Assembly: GCF_014490485.1 (NCBI RefSeq)
Contig: NZ_JACTVA010000009.1
Span: 1 to 64,000, forward strand
DNA from: Teichococcus aerophilus
GTDB taxonomy: Bacteria > Pseudomonadota > Alphaproteobacteria > Acetobacterales > Acetobacteraceae
DNA length: 64,000 bases
Direction: 5' to 3'
Under the pieces are notes generated by a model. It did not search any database. It saw only the letters and a program-made list of their open reading frames with translations, and was not told the DNA's origin. Positions within the stretch are counted from its first letter, which is position 1. Every line of letters begins with the position of its first letter. Of the stretch, positions 50,397 through 59,083 are shown piece by piece. Both the position numbers and the translations under genes were made by a program.

Positions 50397-52604
50397 ATGG
50401 TCCGATATCGCTTCTTCGCAGGAAAGAGCCAGCGTCTGTTCAGGGCCAATCGTTCCATCGAGCTGGTCGGATGGGTCGGCGCCGCCGCGCTCGTCGCTGG
50501 TGTTGTCGTGCTTGCGGCATCGCCGCCCAGCCTGCTCGTCTGGATCCTGGCCGGTGCGCTCATCGCCATCTGGGTCGCGACGGCCGTGGCCCTATTCATC
50601 CTGCACCGCCGCTCGCTGGCCGCGGAGACCCAGGCCACGGAGCTGCGGCAACGCGTCTCCCAGGTCATGGAGACGATGCCAGGCGGCTTCGCGCTGTACG
50701 ACGCGCAGAACCGGCTGGTCATCGCCAACAGCCGCTTCGCCAAGATCTTTCCCGCCGCCAGCCCGGGCAGCGCGCTCGGCACGTCGTTGCCGGACCCCGC
50801 CCAGATCACCGATGGCGGCCTGGACCATTACCTGGAGAATGGCAGCTGGTACCGGCTGACGCGCCAGCCCCTGGCCGAAGGCGGCTTCACCCTCAGCGCC
50901 GTGGACGTCACCCCGCTGAAGCGGCAGGAGGAGAAGCTGGCGGTGCGGGAAGCACGCCAGCGCGTCATGCTCAACATGGCGCCGGTCGGCATCTGGGAAC
51001 TGGATGACGCGGGGCGGACCGTGTTCGCCAACCCGCAGGCCGGCACGCTGCTGGGCGGCAAGATGCCCAATAGCCTCGCGGAAGCGCAGCTGCACCAGGT
51101 GCTGGGCGGCCGCGCGCAGCCCGAGATCCTGCAACAGCAGCGCCTGCAGCGCAGCGCCATCGAGGTGGAGCACGCGGGCGAGGCGGGCGGGCAGCCCCGG
51201 CGCCTGCTGATGTCCGCCTCCGGCCACCTGCCGGAGGCGCGGAACACCGACAGCGCGGAGAACGAGGCGCCGCACACGCGGCTGGTGACCTTGCTGGACA
51301 TCACCGAGCGCCGCGCCGCCCAGGCCGAGGCCGAGCGGTTGGCCTGGCAGGATTCGCTCACCGGCCTCGGCAACCGCGTGCAGTTCCTGCGGGTGCTGGA
51401 GGAACGGCTGACGGCCGGGGGCGGGTTGACGCTGCTCTCCATCGAGCTCGGCGGCCTGGGCCGGCTGAACGAGCGGCACGGCCATGGCGTGGGCGATGCG
51501 CTGCTGCGCGCCGCGGCGGTGCGGTTGAGCCAGGCGGTACGGGCGGACGACGCCGTCTTCCGCATCGGCGGCAACAAGTTCTGCGTGCTGGCCAGCGGGC
51601 TGGACCAGAAGGCCGCCCGCTGGCTGGCGGACCGGCTGTTCCAGATCCTGCTGAACGCTTTCCGGCATGGTGGGCTGGAAGTGGGGCTGACGCCCGCGAT
51701 CGGCGTCTCCCGCAGTCCGCCCTTGTCCGGCGATGTGGACGCGATCCGCCGCGCCGGGGATCTGGCCCGGCAGCGCAGCGCCTTGGAAGGCACCGTCGTC
51801 GTCTACGAGGAAGCGCTGGGCGACGAAGCCGAGCACAGCCACCGGTTGCGGGAAGCCCTGGCCGGCGCCATCGCGGCCGGCGAGTTCCGCCTGCACTGGC
51901 AGCCACAAGTGGATGCCGAGAGCCACAAGCTGGTCGGCGCCGAGGCGCTGTTGCGCTGGCGCTGCGCCGCGCTGGGTCGGGAAGTCTCCCCGGCCGAGCT
52001 GTTTCCCGCTGCCGCCGATGTCGGCCTGCTGGGCGAGATTGACCTCTGGGTGCTGGAAGAGGCGCTGGCCACCAAGCGCCGCTGGAGCGGCCGGGACGAC
52101 GCGCCCGCCGTGATCGCTATCAACATCAGTGCGTCCTCCCTGCGGGAGCAGGGTTTCGCCGACCTGGTGACCGAAGCGCTGCGCCACCACGGCCTGAAGC
52201 CGGAGGAACTGGAGATCGAGATCCCCGAGGATGTGCCGGCGCGGGACCTGGATGCGCTGGCCCAGACGCTGGAGACGCTCTCTACCCAGGGGGTGCGGCT
52301 TTCCCTGGATGATTTCGGCGGCGGCGCCTCCTCCATGGCGCATCTGGTGCAGTTGCCGGTGGACCGGGTGAAGCTGGACCGCTCCATCGTGCGCGGCCTG
52401 CCGAATGGGGCGCGGGAAAGCGCCATCCTGCGCGCGGTGGCGGCGGTGGCCGGCAGCCTGGAGATCGAGCTGCTGGGCGAGGGGGTGGAGAACGAGGCCC
52501 AGACCGTCGCGCTGCGCGGCCAGGGCTGCACCACCATGCAGGGCTTCCTCTACGGCCGCCCGATGCCGGCCGACGAACTGGTCCCGCCCCTCACCAACCA
52601 TTGA
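50397..52604 (+). CDS. PAS-GGDEF-EAL membrane protein, probable c-di-GMP phosphodiesterase
   Basis: 735 residues: two N-terminal TM helices (about 23-70), a PAS-like segment (about 90-165), a second PAS (about 185-295), GGDEF (about 315-470) and EAL (about 480-730). The cyclase signature reads GGNKF instead of GGDEF, so synthesis is probably lost. The EAL side keeps EALLRW, NISASSL, IEIPED, LDDFGGG, VKLDRS, GEGVEN and MQGFLYGRP, so c-di-GMP hydrolysis is likely. The start at 50397 lacks a clear RBS. Confidence 0.9.
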   Translation: MVRYRFFAGKSQRLFRANRSIELVGWVGAAALVAGVVVLAASPPSLLVWILAGALIAIWVATAVALFILHRRSLAAETQATELRQRVSQVMETMPGGFALYDAQNRLVIANSRFAKIFPAASPGSALGTSLPDPAQITDGGLDHYLENGSWYRLTRQPLAEGGFTLSAVDVTPLKRQEEKLAVREARQRVMLNMAPVGIWELDDAGRTVFANPQAGTLLGGKMPNSLAEAQLHQVLGGRAQPEILQQQRLQRSAIEVEHAGEAGGQPRRLLMSASGHLPEARNTDSAENEAPHTRLVTLLDITERRAAQAEAERLAWQDSLTGLGNRVQFLRVLEERLTAGGGLTLLSIELGGLGRLNERHGHGVGDALLRAAAVRLSQAVRADDAVFRIGGNKFCVLASGLDQKAARWLADRLFQILLNAFRHGGLEVGLTPAIGVSRSPPLSGDVDAIRRAGDLARQRSALEGTVVVYEEALGDEAEHSHRLREALAGAIAAGEFRLHWQPQVDAESHKLVGAEALLRWRCAALGREVSPAELFPAAADVGLLGEIDLWVLEEALATKRRWSGRDDAPAVIAINISASSLREQGFADLVTEALRHHGLKPEELEIEIPEDVPARDLDALAQTLETLSTQGVRLSLDDFGGGASSMAHLVQLPVDRVKLDRSIVRGLPNGARESAILRAVAAVAGSLEIELLGEGVENEAQTVALRGQGCTTMQGFLYGRPMPADELVPPLTNH

Positions 52605-52701
52605 GGCGAAGGTCGGCCAGGCTGTCCGCCTGGCCCGGACTTCGCGCAACGCCAGCCCGCTGCATGGGTTGGCCCAGGGCCGCCGCCCCGGGTCCGCCCG
52701 G

Positions 52702-53946
52702 TCAGATCGCGCGGTTGGCGCGGGCCACCACGGCCTCGAACAGCACCTGGCAGCCCGCGGCCGCCTCCTCCGGCAGGATGCTTTCGGCCTCGTTGTGGGA
52801 AAGGCCGTCCTTGCAGGGCGTGAAGATCATCGCCGTCGGCACGCTGCGGGCGACATAGACCGCATCATGCCCGGCGCCGGAGATGATCTCCCGCGCCGAG
52901 TAGCCCAGCCGCGCGGCGCCCTGGCGGACCAGGTCCACGCAGGCGGCATCGAAGGGCTGGGCGGGGATGCGGAACAGCTCGGTCAGTTCCAGCGTGCAGC
53001 CGGTGGCTTCCACCAGCGCCTTCGCCTCGGCCGGGAAGCTGTCGGCCAGGCCCTGGATCTGCGCATCCTCCGGGTGCCGGAACTCGATGGAGAAGCGCAC
53101 TTCGCCCGGCACCACGTTGCGGCTGTTGGGCAGCACGTGCAACTGGCCGACGGTACCGCGCCCGTCCTCACCACGCTGCCGCATCAGCGCATCCACCCGA
53201 TCGATCAACCGTGCCGCCGCCACCAGCGCGTCGCGGCGGGCGGAAGGCGGCGTGGTGCCGGCATGGGCGTCCTGGCCGGTGATGACGGCGTCGTACCAGA
53301 CCTGTGCCTGCGCGCCGGTAACGATGCCGATCTGCTTGCCTTCCCGCTCCAAAATCGGGCCCTGCTCGATATGCAGTTCGAAATAGGCATCGGCGGGGAA
53401 GAGCCTGGCCGGGATGGTACCCTTGTAGCCAATGGCATCCAGCGCATCGCCGACGCTGGTGCCTTCCACATCCTTCAGCGCGTAGACCTTGTCCTGCTGG
53501 TACACACCGGCCCAGACGCCGCTGCCCATCAGGGAATGGCCGAAGCGGCTGCCTTCCTCATCCGTCCAGTTCACCAGCTCGATCGGCGCCTCGGTGACGA
53601 TGTTGAGGTCGTGCAGCGTGCGCATCACCTCCAGCCCGGCGATGACGCCCAGGGCGCCGTCGAACTTGCCGCCGGTGGGCTGGCTGTCCAGGTGACTGCC
53701 CAGCAGCACCGGCGGGCGGGACGGGTCCCGGCCTTCGCGGCGGGCGAACATGTTGCCGATGGAATCCACGCGCACCGTCAGCCCCACCGCTTCGCACCAA
53801 TTGGTGAAGCGCTCTCGCCCGGCCTTGTCTACTTTCGTCAGCGTGAGGCGCTTCACGCCGCCCTTGGCCGTGGCGCCAATCTCGGCCATGGACATCAGGC
53901 TGTCCCACAGCCGCTTCGGGTCGATACGCTGATTGGTGCCGGACAT
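52702..53946 (-). CDS. Zn-dependent amidase/hydantoinase family (N-carbamoyl-amino-acid hydrolase-like, M20), paralogue
   Basis: 414 residues. Motifs GSHLDSQPTGGKFDGALGV, NWTDEEGSRF, ELHIEQGPIL, DAHAGTTPPSARRDA, GHDAVYVAR and GLSHNEAESI define a complete di-metal amidohydrolase. It closely parallels the operon enzyme at 32914-34161 (shared RLWDSLM, GNM.RREGRDP and PTAMIF..C). Here it stands alone, so the substrate (allantoate, ureidopropionate, carbamoyl amino acid) is open. Confidence 0.88.
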   Translation of the reverse strand: MSGTNQRIDPKRLWDSLMSMAEIGATAKGGVKRLTLTKVDKAGRERFTNWCEAVGLTVRVDSIGNMFARREGRDPSRPPVLLGSHLDSQPTGGKFDGALGVIAGLEVMRTLHDLNIVTEAPIELVNWTDEEGSRFGHSLMGSGVWAGVYQQDKVYALKDVEGTSVGDALDAIGYKGTIPARLFPADAYFELHIEQGPILEREGKQIGIVTGAQAQVWYDAVITGQDAHAGTTPPSARRDALVAAARLIDRVDALMRQRGEDGRGTVGQLHVLPNSRNVVPGEVRFSIEFRHPEDAQIQGLADSFPAEAKALVEATGCTLELTELFRIPAQPFDAACVDLVRQGAARLGYSAREIISGAGHDAVYVARSVPTAMIFTPCKDGLSHNEAESILPEEAAAGCQVLFEAVVARANRAI

Positions 53947-54277
53947 ACGCGGAAGGCCCTCCTGCTGGCGTGGTCGCGGCCTTATTCTGCGGCAGGTCGG
54001 CGCGCCCGGCCAGGGGCCGGCGGAGCGTGATCGCCTGGGTGGTACGTCTTAAGAGACCGTTTGGAAACGCTGGTGGGTCGGTCACGGCGGGCTTGTCACG
54101 CGCAGCGCGGAGGCGGCTTGGCCCAATGTCCATGCATTTGGCCCACGCCGCCTCCGCGCTGGCACGAAGAATCCCGGCCGTGCCCTCAGCCACCAGGGTT
54201 TGCAAGGAGCCTCTCAGGGCTCGGACCACGCCAATACATGAAGGCCGGGCCTTCCGCCGCATGCGGGTAGAGATGCT
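53947..54277. other. 331-base intergenic region
   Basis: Lies upstream of the carbamoylase paralogue and downstream of the esterase (both minus). It contains the MITE-like palindrome at 54053-54213. The rest (53947-54052, 54214-54277) should include the carbamoylase promoter but shows no clear boxes and no supported gene. Confidence 0.6.
54053..54213. mobile_element. MITE-like 161-bp palindromic element
   Basis: The ends are imperfect inverted repeats: GAGACCGTTTGGAAACGCTG (plus) and GAGGCTCCTTGCAAACCCTG (minus, from 54213). By hand, 18 of 25 terminal bases match. A perfect 13-bp inverted repeat AGCGCGGAGGCGG (54104-54116) / (54148-54160) is centred within one base of the element's midpoint, and intermediate segments also pair partly. 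A TTGGCCCA direct repeat lies in the central loop. There is no coding capacity. The left flank CTTAA and right flank TCAG could be eroded target duplications. The ends resemble IS5-type termini, which I cannot verify. Confidence 0.5.
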
Positions 54278-55534
54278 CTAGCGGCGCCGCCTCGGGCGCA
54301 GCATGCCCCGCAAGGTGGACATGGCCAGCCGCAGGCCGATGCCGGGGTCGAACAGCGCCGAGGCGGCGGTGCGCGCCGCCTTCCGGCGCGGCTTGCCCAA
54401 CGCCTTGGCAGGCTTGGCTATCGGCGCGGCCAGGACGCGTGGCGTCGGCTTGGCGGAGATCCGCTTCACCGCCTTGGCGGCCGGCTTGGTCATGGGGCGT
54501 GGCGCGGGTGCCGGCAACTGGCTCTGCCCCTGCGGCAGCAGCCCCCAGAACTGCGCGATCCGCCAGGTGGAGGGCAAATTGGCATCCAGCACGTAAGCGG
54601 AGGGCTTGCCGAAGCGCATGGCCAACTGGCCGCCCGGGCCCGCATGCCGGGCGGCGATCGGCGTGCCATGGCCCAGCCCGGCAATCTGCCGTGTCTCCAC
54701 CACCACGCGGCCGCGCGGGTCCTTCCAGCGGCGACGCGGATGGCCGTCCGCCACGTCCAGCAACGGCGCCTGGCCTTCCAACCCATGCAGCGCCAGCCAC
54801 TGCTTCTCCATCTCCTGCGCATTGCCGGGCACTACCGTCTCGTCCGCGTCGCCCTGCCAGATGGAGACACGCGGCCACGTCCCCTCGTGGCCGGACGCCG
54901 CCCTGGCCAGCTTGGCCCAGGAATCGGCGGTGCGGCGCCGGGCGTGGAACATGGCGTGCAGCGCCTCGCCCACCGATTGCGCCGCGCCGTAGGGCACGCC
55001 CGCGACGATGGCGCCGGCGGCGAAGCGGTGCGGCAACACCGCCAGCAGAGCCGCCGTCATCGCCCCGCCGGCCGAAAGCCCGGTGGCGAACACCTTCTCC
55101 GGGTTCAGTTGGTGGCGGGACAGCATCCAGCCGATCATGCTGTCGATCGAAGCAAGCTCGCCGCCGGTCCGCGCCACATCGGCGGGCTGGAACCAGTTGA
55201 AGCACATGCGCTCGTTATTGGCCTCGCGCTGCTCGGGGTAGAGCACGGCGAAGCGACGCTTGATGGCCAGGGCGGACCAGCCGGTGCCAGCATCGTAGAG
55301 ATGCGCGTTCTGCTGGCAGCCATGCAGCACCACTACCAACGGCGCGCCCGCGGGCAGGCCGGGCGGCACATAGGCCAGCATGCGCAGATTGCCCGGGTTC
55401 GGGCCGAAATCCTCGACTTCCTGCAGGCGGCCGCGCGGGCGCTCCGCCGCCTTACGTTGGGTGGCGCCGAACATGCGCTGCCAGCGCCGCTGGTAACGGG
55501 CCAATTCGGCCAGACCGAAGGTGCGGGGATACAT
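54278..55534 (-). CDS. PHB-depolymerase-family esterase with basic C-terminal tail
   Basis: 418 residues from the ATG at 55534 (AAAGGA seven bases upstream; ATG 55576 would add 14). An alpha/beta-hydrolase core has VVVLHGCQQNAHLYD (oxyanion side), nucleophile GLSAGGAMTA (Ser about residue 146), Asp in WQGDADETVVPGN and His in LGHGTPIAARHAGPG. No signal peptide is visible. The last ~78 residues are Lys/Ala/Pro-rich and strongly basic, ending in RPRRRR. The substrate may be short-chain polyesters or another ester. Confidence 0.83.
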   Translation of the reverse strand: MYPRTFGLAELARYQRRWQRMFGATQRKAAERPRGRLQEVEDFGPNPGNLRMLAYVPPGLPAGAPLVVVLHGCQQNAHLYDAGTGWSALAIKRRFAVLYPEQREANNERMCFNWFQPADVARTGGELASIDSMIGWMLSRHQLNPEKVFATGLSAGGAMTAALLAVLPHRFAAGAIVAGVPYGAAQSVGEALHAMFHARRRTADSWAKLARAASGHEGTWPRVSIWQGDADETVVPGNAQEMEKQWLALHGLEGQAPLLDVADGHPRRRWKDPRGRVVVETRQIAGLGHGTPIAARHAGPGGQLAMRFGKPSAYVLDANLPSTWRIAQFWGLLPQGQSQLPAPAPRPMTKPAAKAVKRISAKPTPRVLAAPIAKPAKALGKPRRKAARTAASALFDPGIGLRLAMSTLRGMLRPRRRR

Positions 55535-55701
55535 GAGCGGTCCTTTCGCGGCCACGCGTATGCTGCGACGCAGCATGGCCCTAACCGGCGTATAGCGGGA
55601 AAGTTTCCGCAGTGCAGCAAGACATGAAAGCGATTGCGTTCGTTGCTTTCATAAGCGCGTCAACTCCTGGCGGCGGCGTGGCCAAGGCGCCATAGCGGCC
55701 C

Positions 55702-56919
55702 ATGGACACCGACCTCTCCCCCCTCGACGACGCCGCCAACCGCCCCGTGCTACGGCTGACCCCGGGCCGCGACCGGCGGGTGAAGGCCGGGCACCCCTGG
55801 GCCTTCTCCAACGAGGTGGCGATGAGCCCGGCCATGCGGGCCCTGCCGCCCGGCAGCCCGGTGCGGCTGGAAGGCGATGACGGGCAGAAATACGGCACCT
55901 GGCTGTTCAACCCACACAGCCTGATCGCCGCCCGCCGGGTCTCGCCCGACCCTGGCATGGTGATGGGGGAGGCGTTCTTCCGCACCCGCCTGGGTGAATG
56001 CATGGCGTTGCGGGACCGCTTGGTCGGCGCACCCTATTACCGCCTGGTGCATGCCGAGGCCGATGGCCTGCCTGGCCTGGTCATCGACCGCTATGGCGAC
56101 GCACTGGCCCTGCAGGCCAACACCGCAGGCATGGAACGGGCGACGCCGCTGATCGTCGCTGCCCTGCGGCACCTGATGGCGGCGCGCGTCATTGTCGCCC
56201 GCAACGATTCCGCCGTGCGCGGCCTGGAAGGGCTGAAGGAGGAAAGCGGCCTGCTGCTGGGCGAGGATGCCACGGCGCGGGTGCGGGAGGGCGGGCTGGA
56301 ATTCTCCATCGACCTGCTCTCCGGCCAGAAGACCGGCTGGTTCTTCGACCAGCGGGACAACCGCGCCAAGGTCGCCGCCCTGGCGCAGGGGGCCAGCGTA
56401 CTGGATGCCTTCTGCCACACCGGCGGCTTCGGCCTGCTGGCGGCCCAGGCCGGCGCCCGGCAGGTGACGCTGCTGGACCGCAGCGAGCCCGCCCTTGGGC
56501 TTGCGATGGACACCGCGCGCCGCCACGGCTTCGGCGACATCGTCACCGCCCGGCGGGGCGAGGCGCTGGAGACGCTGGAGCGCATGGTCGGCGCCGGCGA
56601 GACCTATGACATCGTGGTGGCCGACCCACCGGCCTTCGCCAAGAGCCGCAAGGACCACCCGGCGGCGATGCGCGGCTATGCCAAGCTGGCGCGGCTGGCG
56701 GCGATGCTGGTGGCGCCGGGCGGCTTCCTGTTCATGGCCTCCTGCTCCCACCACGTCTCGCCGGGGGATTTCACCGATGCGGTGGCGCAGGGCATTGCCC
56801 GCACGCGCCGCCATGCCAGGCTGCTGGCCACCACCGGCGCCGGCATGGACCACCCCGTGCACCCGCTGCTGCCCGAGAGCGCCTACCTCAAGGGCTTGCT
56901 GCTGCACCTACCGGCGTAA
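55702..56919 (+). CDS. rlmI: Class I rRNA large-subunit methyltransferase (RlmI-like)
   Basis: 405 residues: N-terminal PUA RNA-binding domain (PGRDRRVKAGHPWAFSNEV), a central EEHEA-type domain, and a Rossmann methyltransferase with SAM motif VLDAFCHTGGFGLLA (about residue 233) and VVADPPAFAKSRKDHP. RlmI makes m5C1962 in 23S rRNA; the lack of a visible catalytic Cys outside CHTGG/SCSHH makes the exact position uncertain. It overlaps the next start (TAATG). Confidence 0.88.
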   Translation: MDTDLSPLDDAANRPVLRLTPGRDRRVKAGHPWAFSNEVAMSPAMRALPPGSPVRLEGDDGQKYGTWLFNPHSLIAARRVSPDPGMVMGEAFFRTRLGECMALRDRLVGAPYYRLVHAEADGLPGLVIDRYGDALALQANTAGMERATPLIVAALRHLMAARVIVARNDSAVRGLEGLKEESGLLLGEDATARVREGGLEFSIDLLSGQKTGWFFDQRDNRAKVAALAQGASVLDAFCHTGGFGLLAAQAGARQVTLLDRSEPALGLAMDTARRHGFGDIVTARRGEALETLERMVGAGETYDIVVADPPAFAKSRKDHPAAMRGYAKLARLAAMLVAPGGFLFMASCSHHVSPGDFTDAVAQGIARTRRHARLLATTGAGMDHPVHPLLPESAYLKGLLLHLPA

Positions 56920-57317
56920 TGGGACGGCTGGCCCGCGCCTTCCGCGAGACGGCCTACGAGGCAGGCGGCCTGACCCTGTGGCCCGGGCGCCGCTGCCCCA
57001 AGGCACTGGCGCTGCTGCAACGGCTGGGCGCGCGGGAAGGGGCCTTCGTCACCGCCTGCAACCCGCTGGCGAAGCGGCAACCGCCTGGCTGGAACGCCCG
57101 TGCCCAGCACCGCTTGCGTCAAGCCGCACATCGCTGGCCGGCGCTGCCGGGGCAGAGCCGGCCGCTGCGCCGCCTGCATGCGGGCTGGCGGGAAGCCCAG
57201 TGGCTGCTGGCGGCACCAATGCCGGTTTCGAAGAGGTTCGCACGCCGCTTCCGCCAGCGCGCCATCCTCGCCCTAGGCCGGGACGGGATGGCGCGTCTCA
57301 TCTGGATAAATGTTTAA
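56919..57317 (+). CDS. DUF3293 domain protein
   Basis: 132 residues. The pattern AFRETAYEAGGLTLWPGRR, FVTACNPLAKRQPPGWNARAQ and FARRFRQRAILALGRDG fits DUF3293 small cytosolic proteins of unknown function. Translation is likely coupled to the methyltransferase gene through the TAATG overlap. Confidence 0.75.
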   Translation: MGRLARAFRETAYEAGGLTLWPGRRCPKALALLQRLGAREGAFVTACNPLAKRQPPGWNARAQHRLRQAAHRWPALPGQSRPLRRLHAGWREAQWLLAAPMPVSKRFARRFRQRAILALGRDGMARLIWINV

Positions 57318-57335
57318 AAAACAACTGGTTATTTG

Positions 57336-58112
57336 CTATTCTTCAGGCGATGCGATCAGGAATAGCCGCCGGAATGACAGCAGGGTCACGCCATCGTGCT
57401 GCGGCGGGTAGTGTGGCCGGATTGCCTCGGCATAGGCGGCCAGGAAGTCCGGCCGCATCGGCTCCGGCATCGCATCAAGATAGGGCTGCAAGCTGCTGCC
57501 CTTGAACCATTGCATCACCGGGTCCGGCCCCTGAAGCTGGTGCACGTATTCGGTAACCCACAGCTCCAGCCGGGGCGCCAGCGGCCGCAGCAACTCGTAG
57601 TAAACCCCTGCCACCGGGACCGGCCGCACCGTGGCGACGCTGGCCACGGATGCTGCCCACGGGCCGCTCCGCGCCGTCTCCAGCTGCAACCGGCGGGCAG
57701 GGGTGTCGTCCATCGCCGGCATCTGCACCGCCAGCATCCCGCCGGGCGCGAGGCAGGAGAGCAGGCGTGGGAACAGCCTCACATGGTCCGGCAGCCACTG
57801 CAGCGCGGCGTTGGAGAAGATGACGTCCACCTTCTCCGCCGGTTCCCAGGTGGCGATGTCGGCCTGCTCGGTCGCGAAGCCGCTGGAGGCTGCCTTGGCC
57901 AGCATCTCCGGCGAACCGTCGACGCCGACCACCTCGGCCCCCGGGAAGCGGGCGGCCAGCAGCGGCAGCGCATTGCCGGCACCGCAGCCGAGATCCACCA
58001 CCCGCCGCGGTGCCGGATGCGTCAGCCGGCCGATCAGGTCGATCGCCGGCTGCAGCCGCTCGGCGCCGAAGCGCAGGTATTGGGTGGGGTTCCAACTCGG
58101 GTTGCCGGCCAT
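57336..58112 (-). CDS. tam: Trans-aconitate 2-methyltransferase-like SAM methyltransferase
   Basis: 258 residues from ATG 58112. SAM-binding VVDLGCGAGNALPLLA (about residue 38), acidic loop VVGVDGSPEMLAKA, FSNAALQWLPDH and the family segment FLAAYAEAIRPHYPPQHDGVTLLSFRRLF (LAAYAEAIRPHYPPQ, LLSFRRLF) match Tam. Tam methylates trans-aconitate, a by-product inhibitory to aconitase. It converges on the DUF3293 gene with 18 bases between stops. Confidence 0.9.
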   Translation of the reverse strand: MAGNPSWNPTQYLRFGAERLQPAIDLIGRLTHPAPRRVVDLGCGAGNALPLLAARFPGAEVVGVDGSPEMLAKAASSGFATEQADIATWEPAEKVDVIFSNAALQWLPDHVRLFPRLLSCLAPGGMLAVQMPAMDDTPARRLQLETARSGPWAASVASVATVRPVPVAGVYYELLRPLAPRLELWVTEYVHQLQGPDPVMQWFKGSSLQPYLDAMPEPMRPDFLAAYAEAIRPHYPPQHDGVTLLSFRRLFLIASPEE

Positions 58113-58126
58113 GGCCTCGCCTCCGA

Positions 58127-58918
58127 TCAGGACGCCACCCATCCACCGTCGAGGGAGAGTGCCGCGCCGGTCAGGCTGCCGGTATCCGGGCCACACATAT
58201 AAAGGGCCATGCGCGCCACTTCCTCGACCTCCACCCAACGCTTGCTGGGCTGCTTGGCCAGCAGGTAGTCCCTCAGCGCCACGTCCTCGGACACGCCCTT
58301 CTCCTTGGCGATGGCGCCGACCTGCACCTCGGCCAGTGGGGTGCGGACGAAGCCGGGGCAGATGGCGTTGCAGGTGATGCCGGTCTGCGCCCACTCGATC
58401 GCCGTCACCTTGGTCATGCCGACGACGCCGTGCTTGGCGGCGACATAGGCCACCTTCTCCGGCGAGCCGACCAGGCCATGCGCGGAGGCGATGTTGATGA
58501 TGCGGCCCCAGCCACGCGCCTTCATGCCCGGCAGCACCGCCTTGGTGCCGTGGAACACCGCCGAGAGGTTAATGGCGATGATGGCGTTCCACTTCTCCTC
58601 CGGGAAATCGGCCACCGGGCTGGTGAACTGGATGCCGGCATTGTTGACCAGGATGTCCACCGAGCCGAGCACGCCCTGCGCTTCCGTGACCATCGCCCGC
58701 ACTTCCTCAGGCTTGGAGAGGTCGGCGGCGGAATGATGCGGCTCTTCACCCATCACCTCGGCGATGTGGCGCTTGGCGGCGGCGATGTCCTCCGGCTTGC
58801 CGAAGCCGTTCAGCATGACCTTGGCGCCGGCCTCCGCCAGCAGGCGTGCGATGCCCAGCCCGATGCCGCTGGTGGAACCGGTGATGACGGCGGTCCGGCC
58901 GGTCAGTGTCTTTTCCAT
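58127..58918 (-). CDS. bdhA: 3-hydroxybutyrate dehydrogenase
   Basis: 263-residue SDR enzyme. Cofactor motif GSTSGIGLGIARLLAEAG, the EEPHHSAADLSKPEEV loop, NNAGIQFTSPV and the catalytic Ser-Tyr-Lys in INIASAHGLVGS / AYVAAKHG follow D-3-hydroxybutyrate dehydrogenases, as does QFTSPVADFPEEKW. It interconverts 3-hydroxybutyrate and acetoacetate in PHB/ketone-body use and may connect with the PHB-depolymerase-like esterase nearby. Confidence 0.9.
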   Translation of the reverse strand: MEKTLTGRTAVITGSTSGIGLGIARLLAEAGAKVMLNGFGKPEDIAAAKRHIAEVMGEEPHHSAADLSKPEEVRAMVTEAQGVLGSVDILVNNAGIQFTSPVADFPEEKWNAIIAINLSAVFHGTKAVLPGMKARGWGRIINIASAHGLVGSPEKVAYVAAKHGVVGMTKVTAIEWAQTGITCNAICPGFVRTPLAEVQVGAIAKEKGVSEDVALRDYLLAKQPSKRWVEVEEVARMALYMCGPDTGSLTGAALSLDGGWVAS

Positions 58919-58933
58919 GGTCGTCGCGTTTCC

Positions 58934-58979
58934 TAGAGCGTGATGACTTGAGGTGGGATCACCGGAACATCTGAATCAC
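58934..58979 (+). repeat. TAGAG-type dispersed repeat, copy B
   Basis: 46 bases from TAGAGCGTGATGAC to TGAATCAC in the bdhA upstream region, matching the minus-strand unit at 39375-39421 at about 35 of 47 aligned positions. Related shorter TAGAGC-starting sequences occur at 8046 and 11514. Confidence 0.55.
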
Positions 58980-59083
58980 GCGTGCTGGCAAGAGGATAGA
59001 GCGGGACTGGCCTGGCTTGGCCTGGCGTGCCGCGGCCCCGGCGGAATGCGCCGGGAGGCCGGGGGGTCACTCCAGGACCGCGC

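Noticed and set aside
50592-52649. 685-residue open frame antisense to the GGDEF-EAL gene
   Set aside because: No domain signatures, while the sense strand has clear PAS, GGDEF and EAL motifs.
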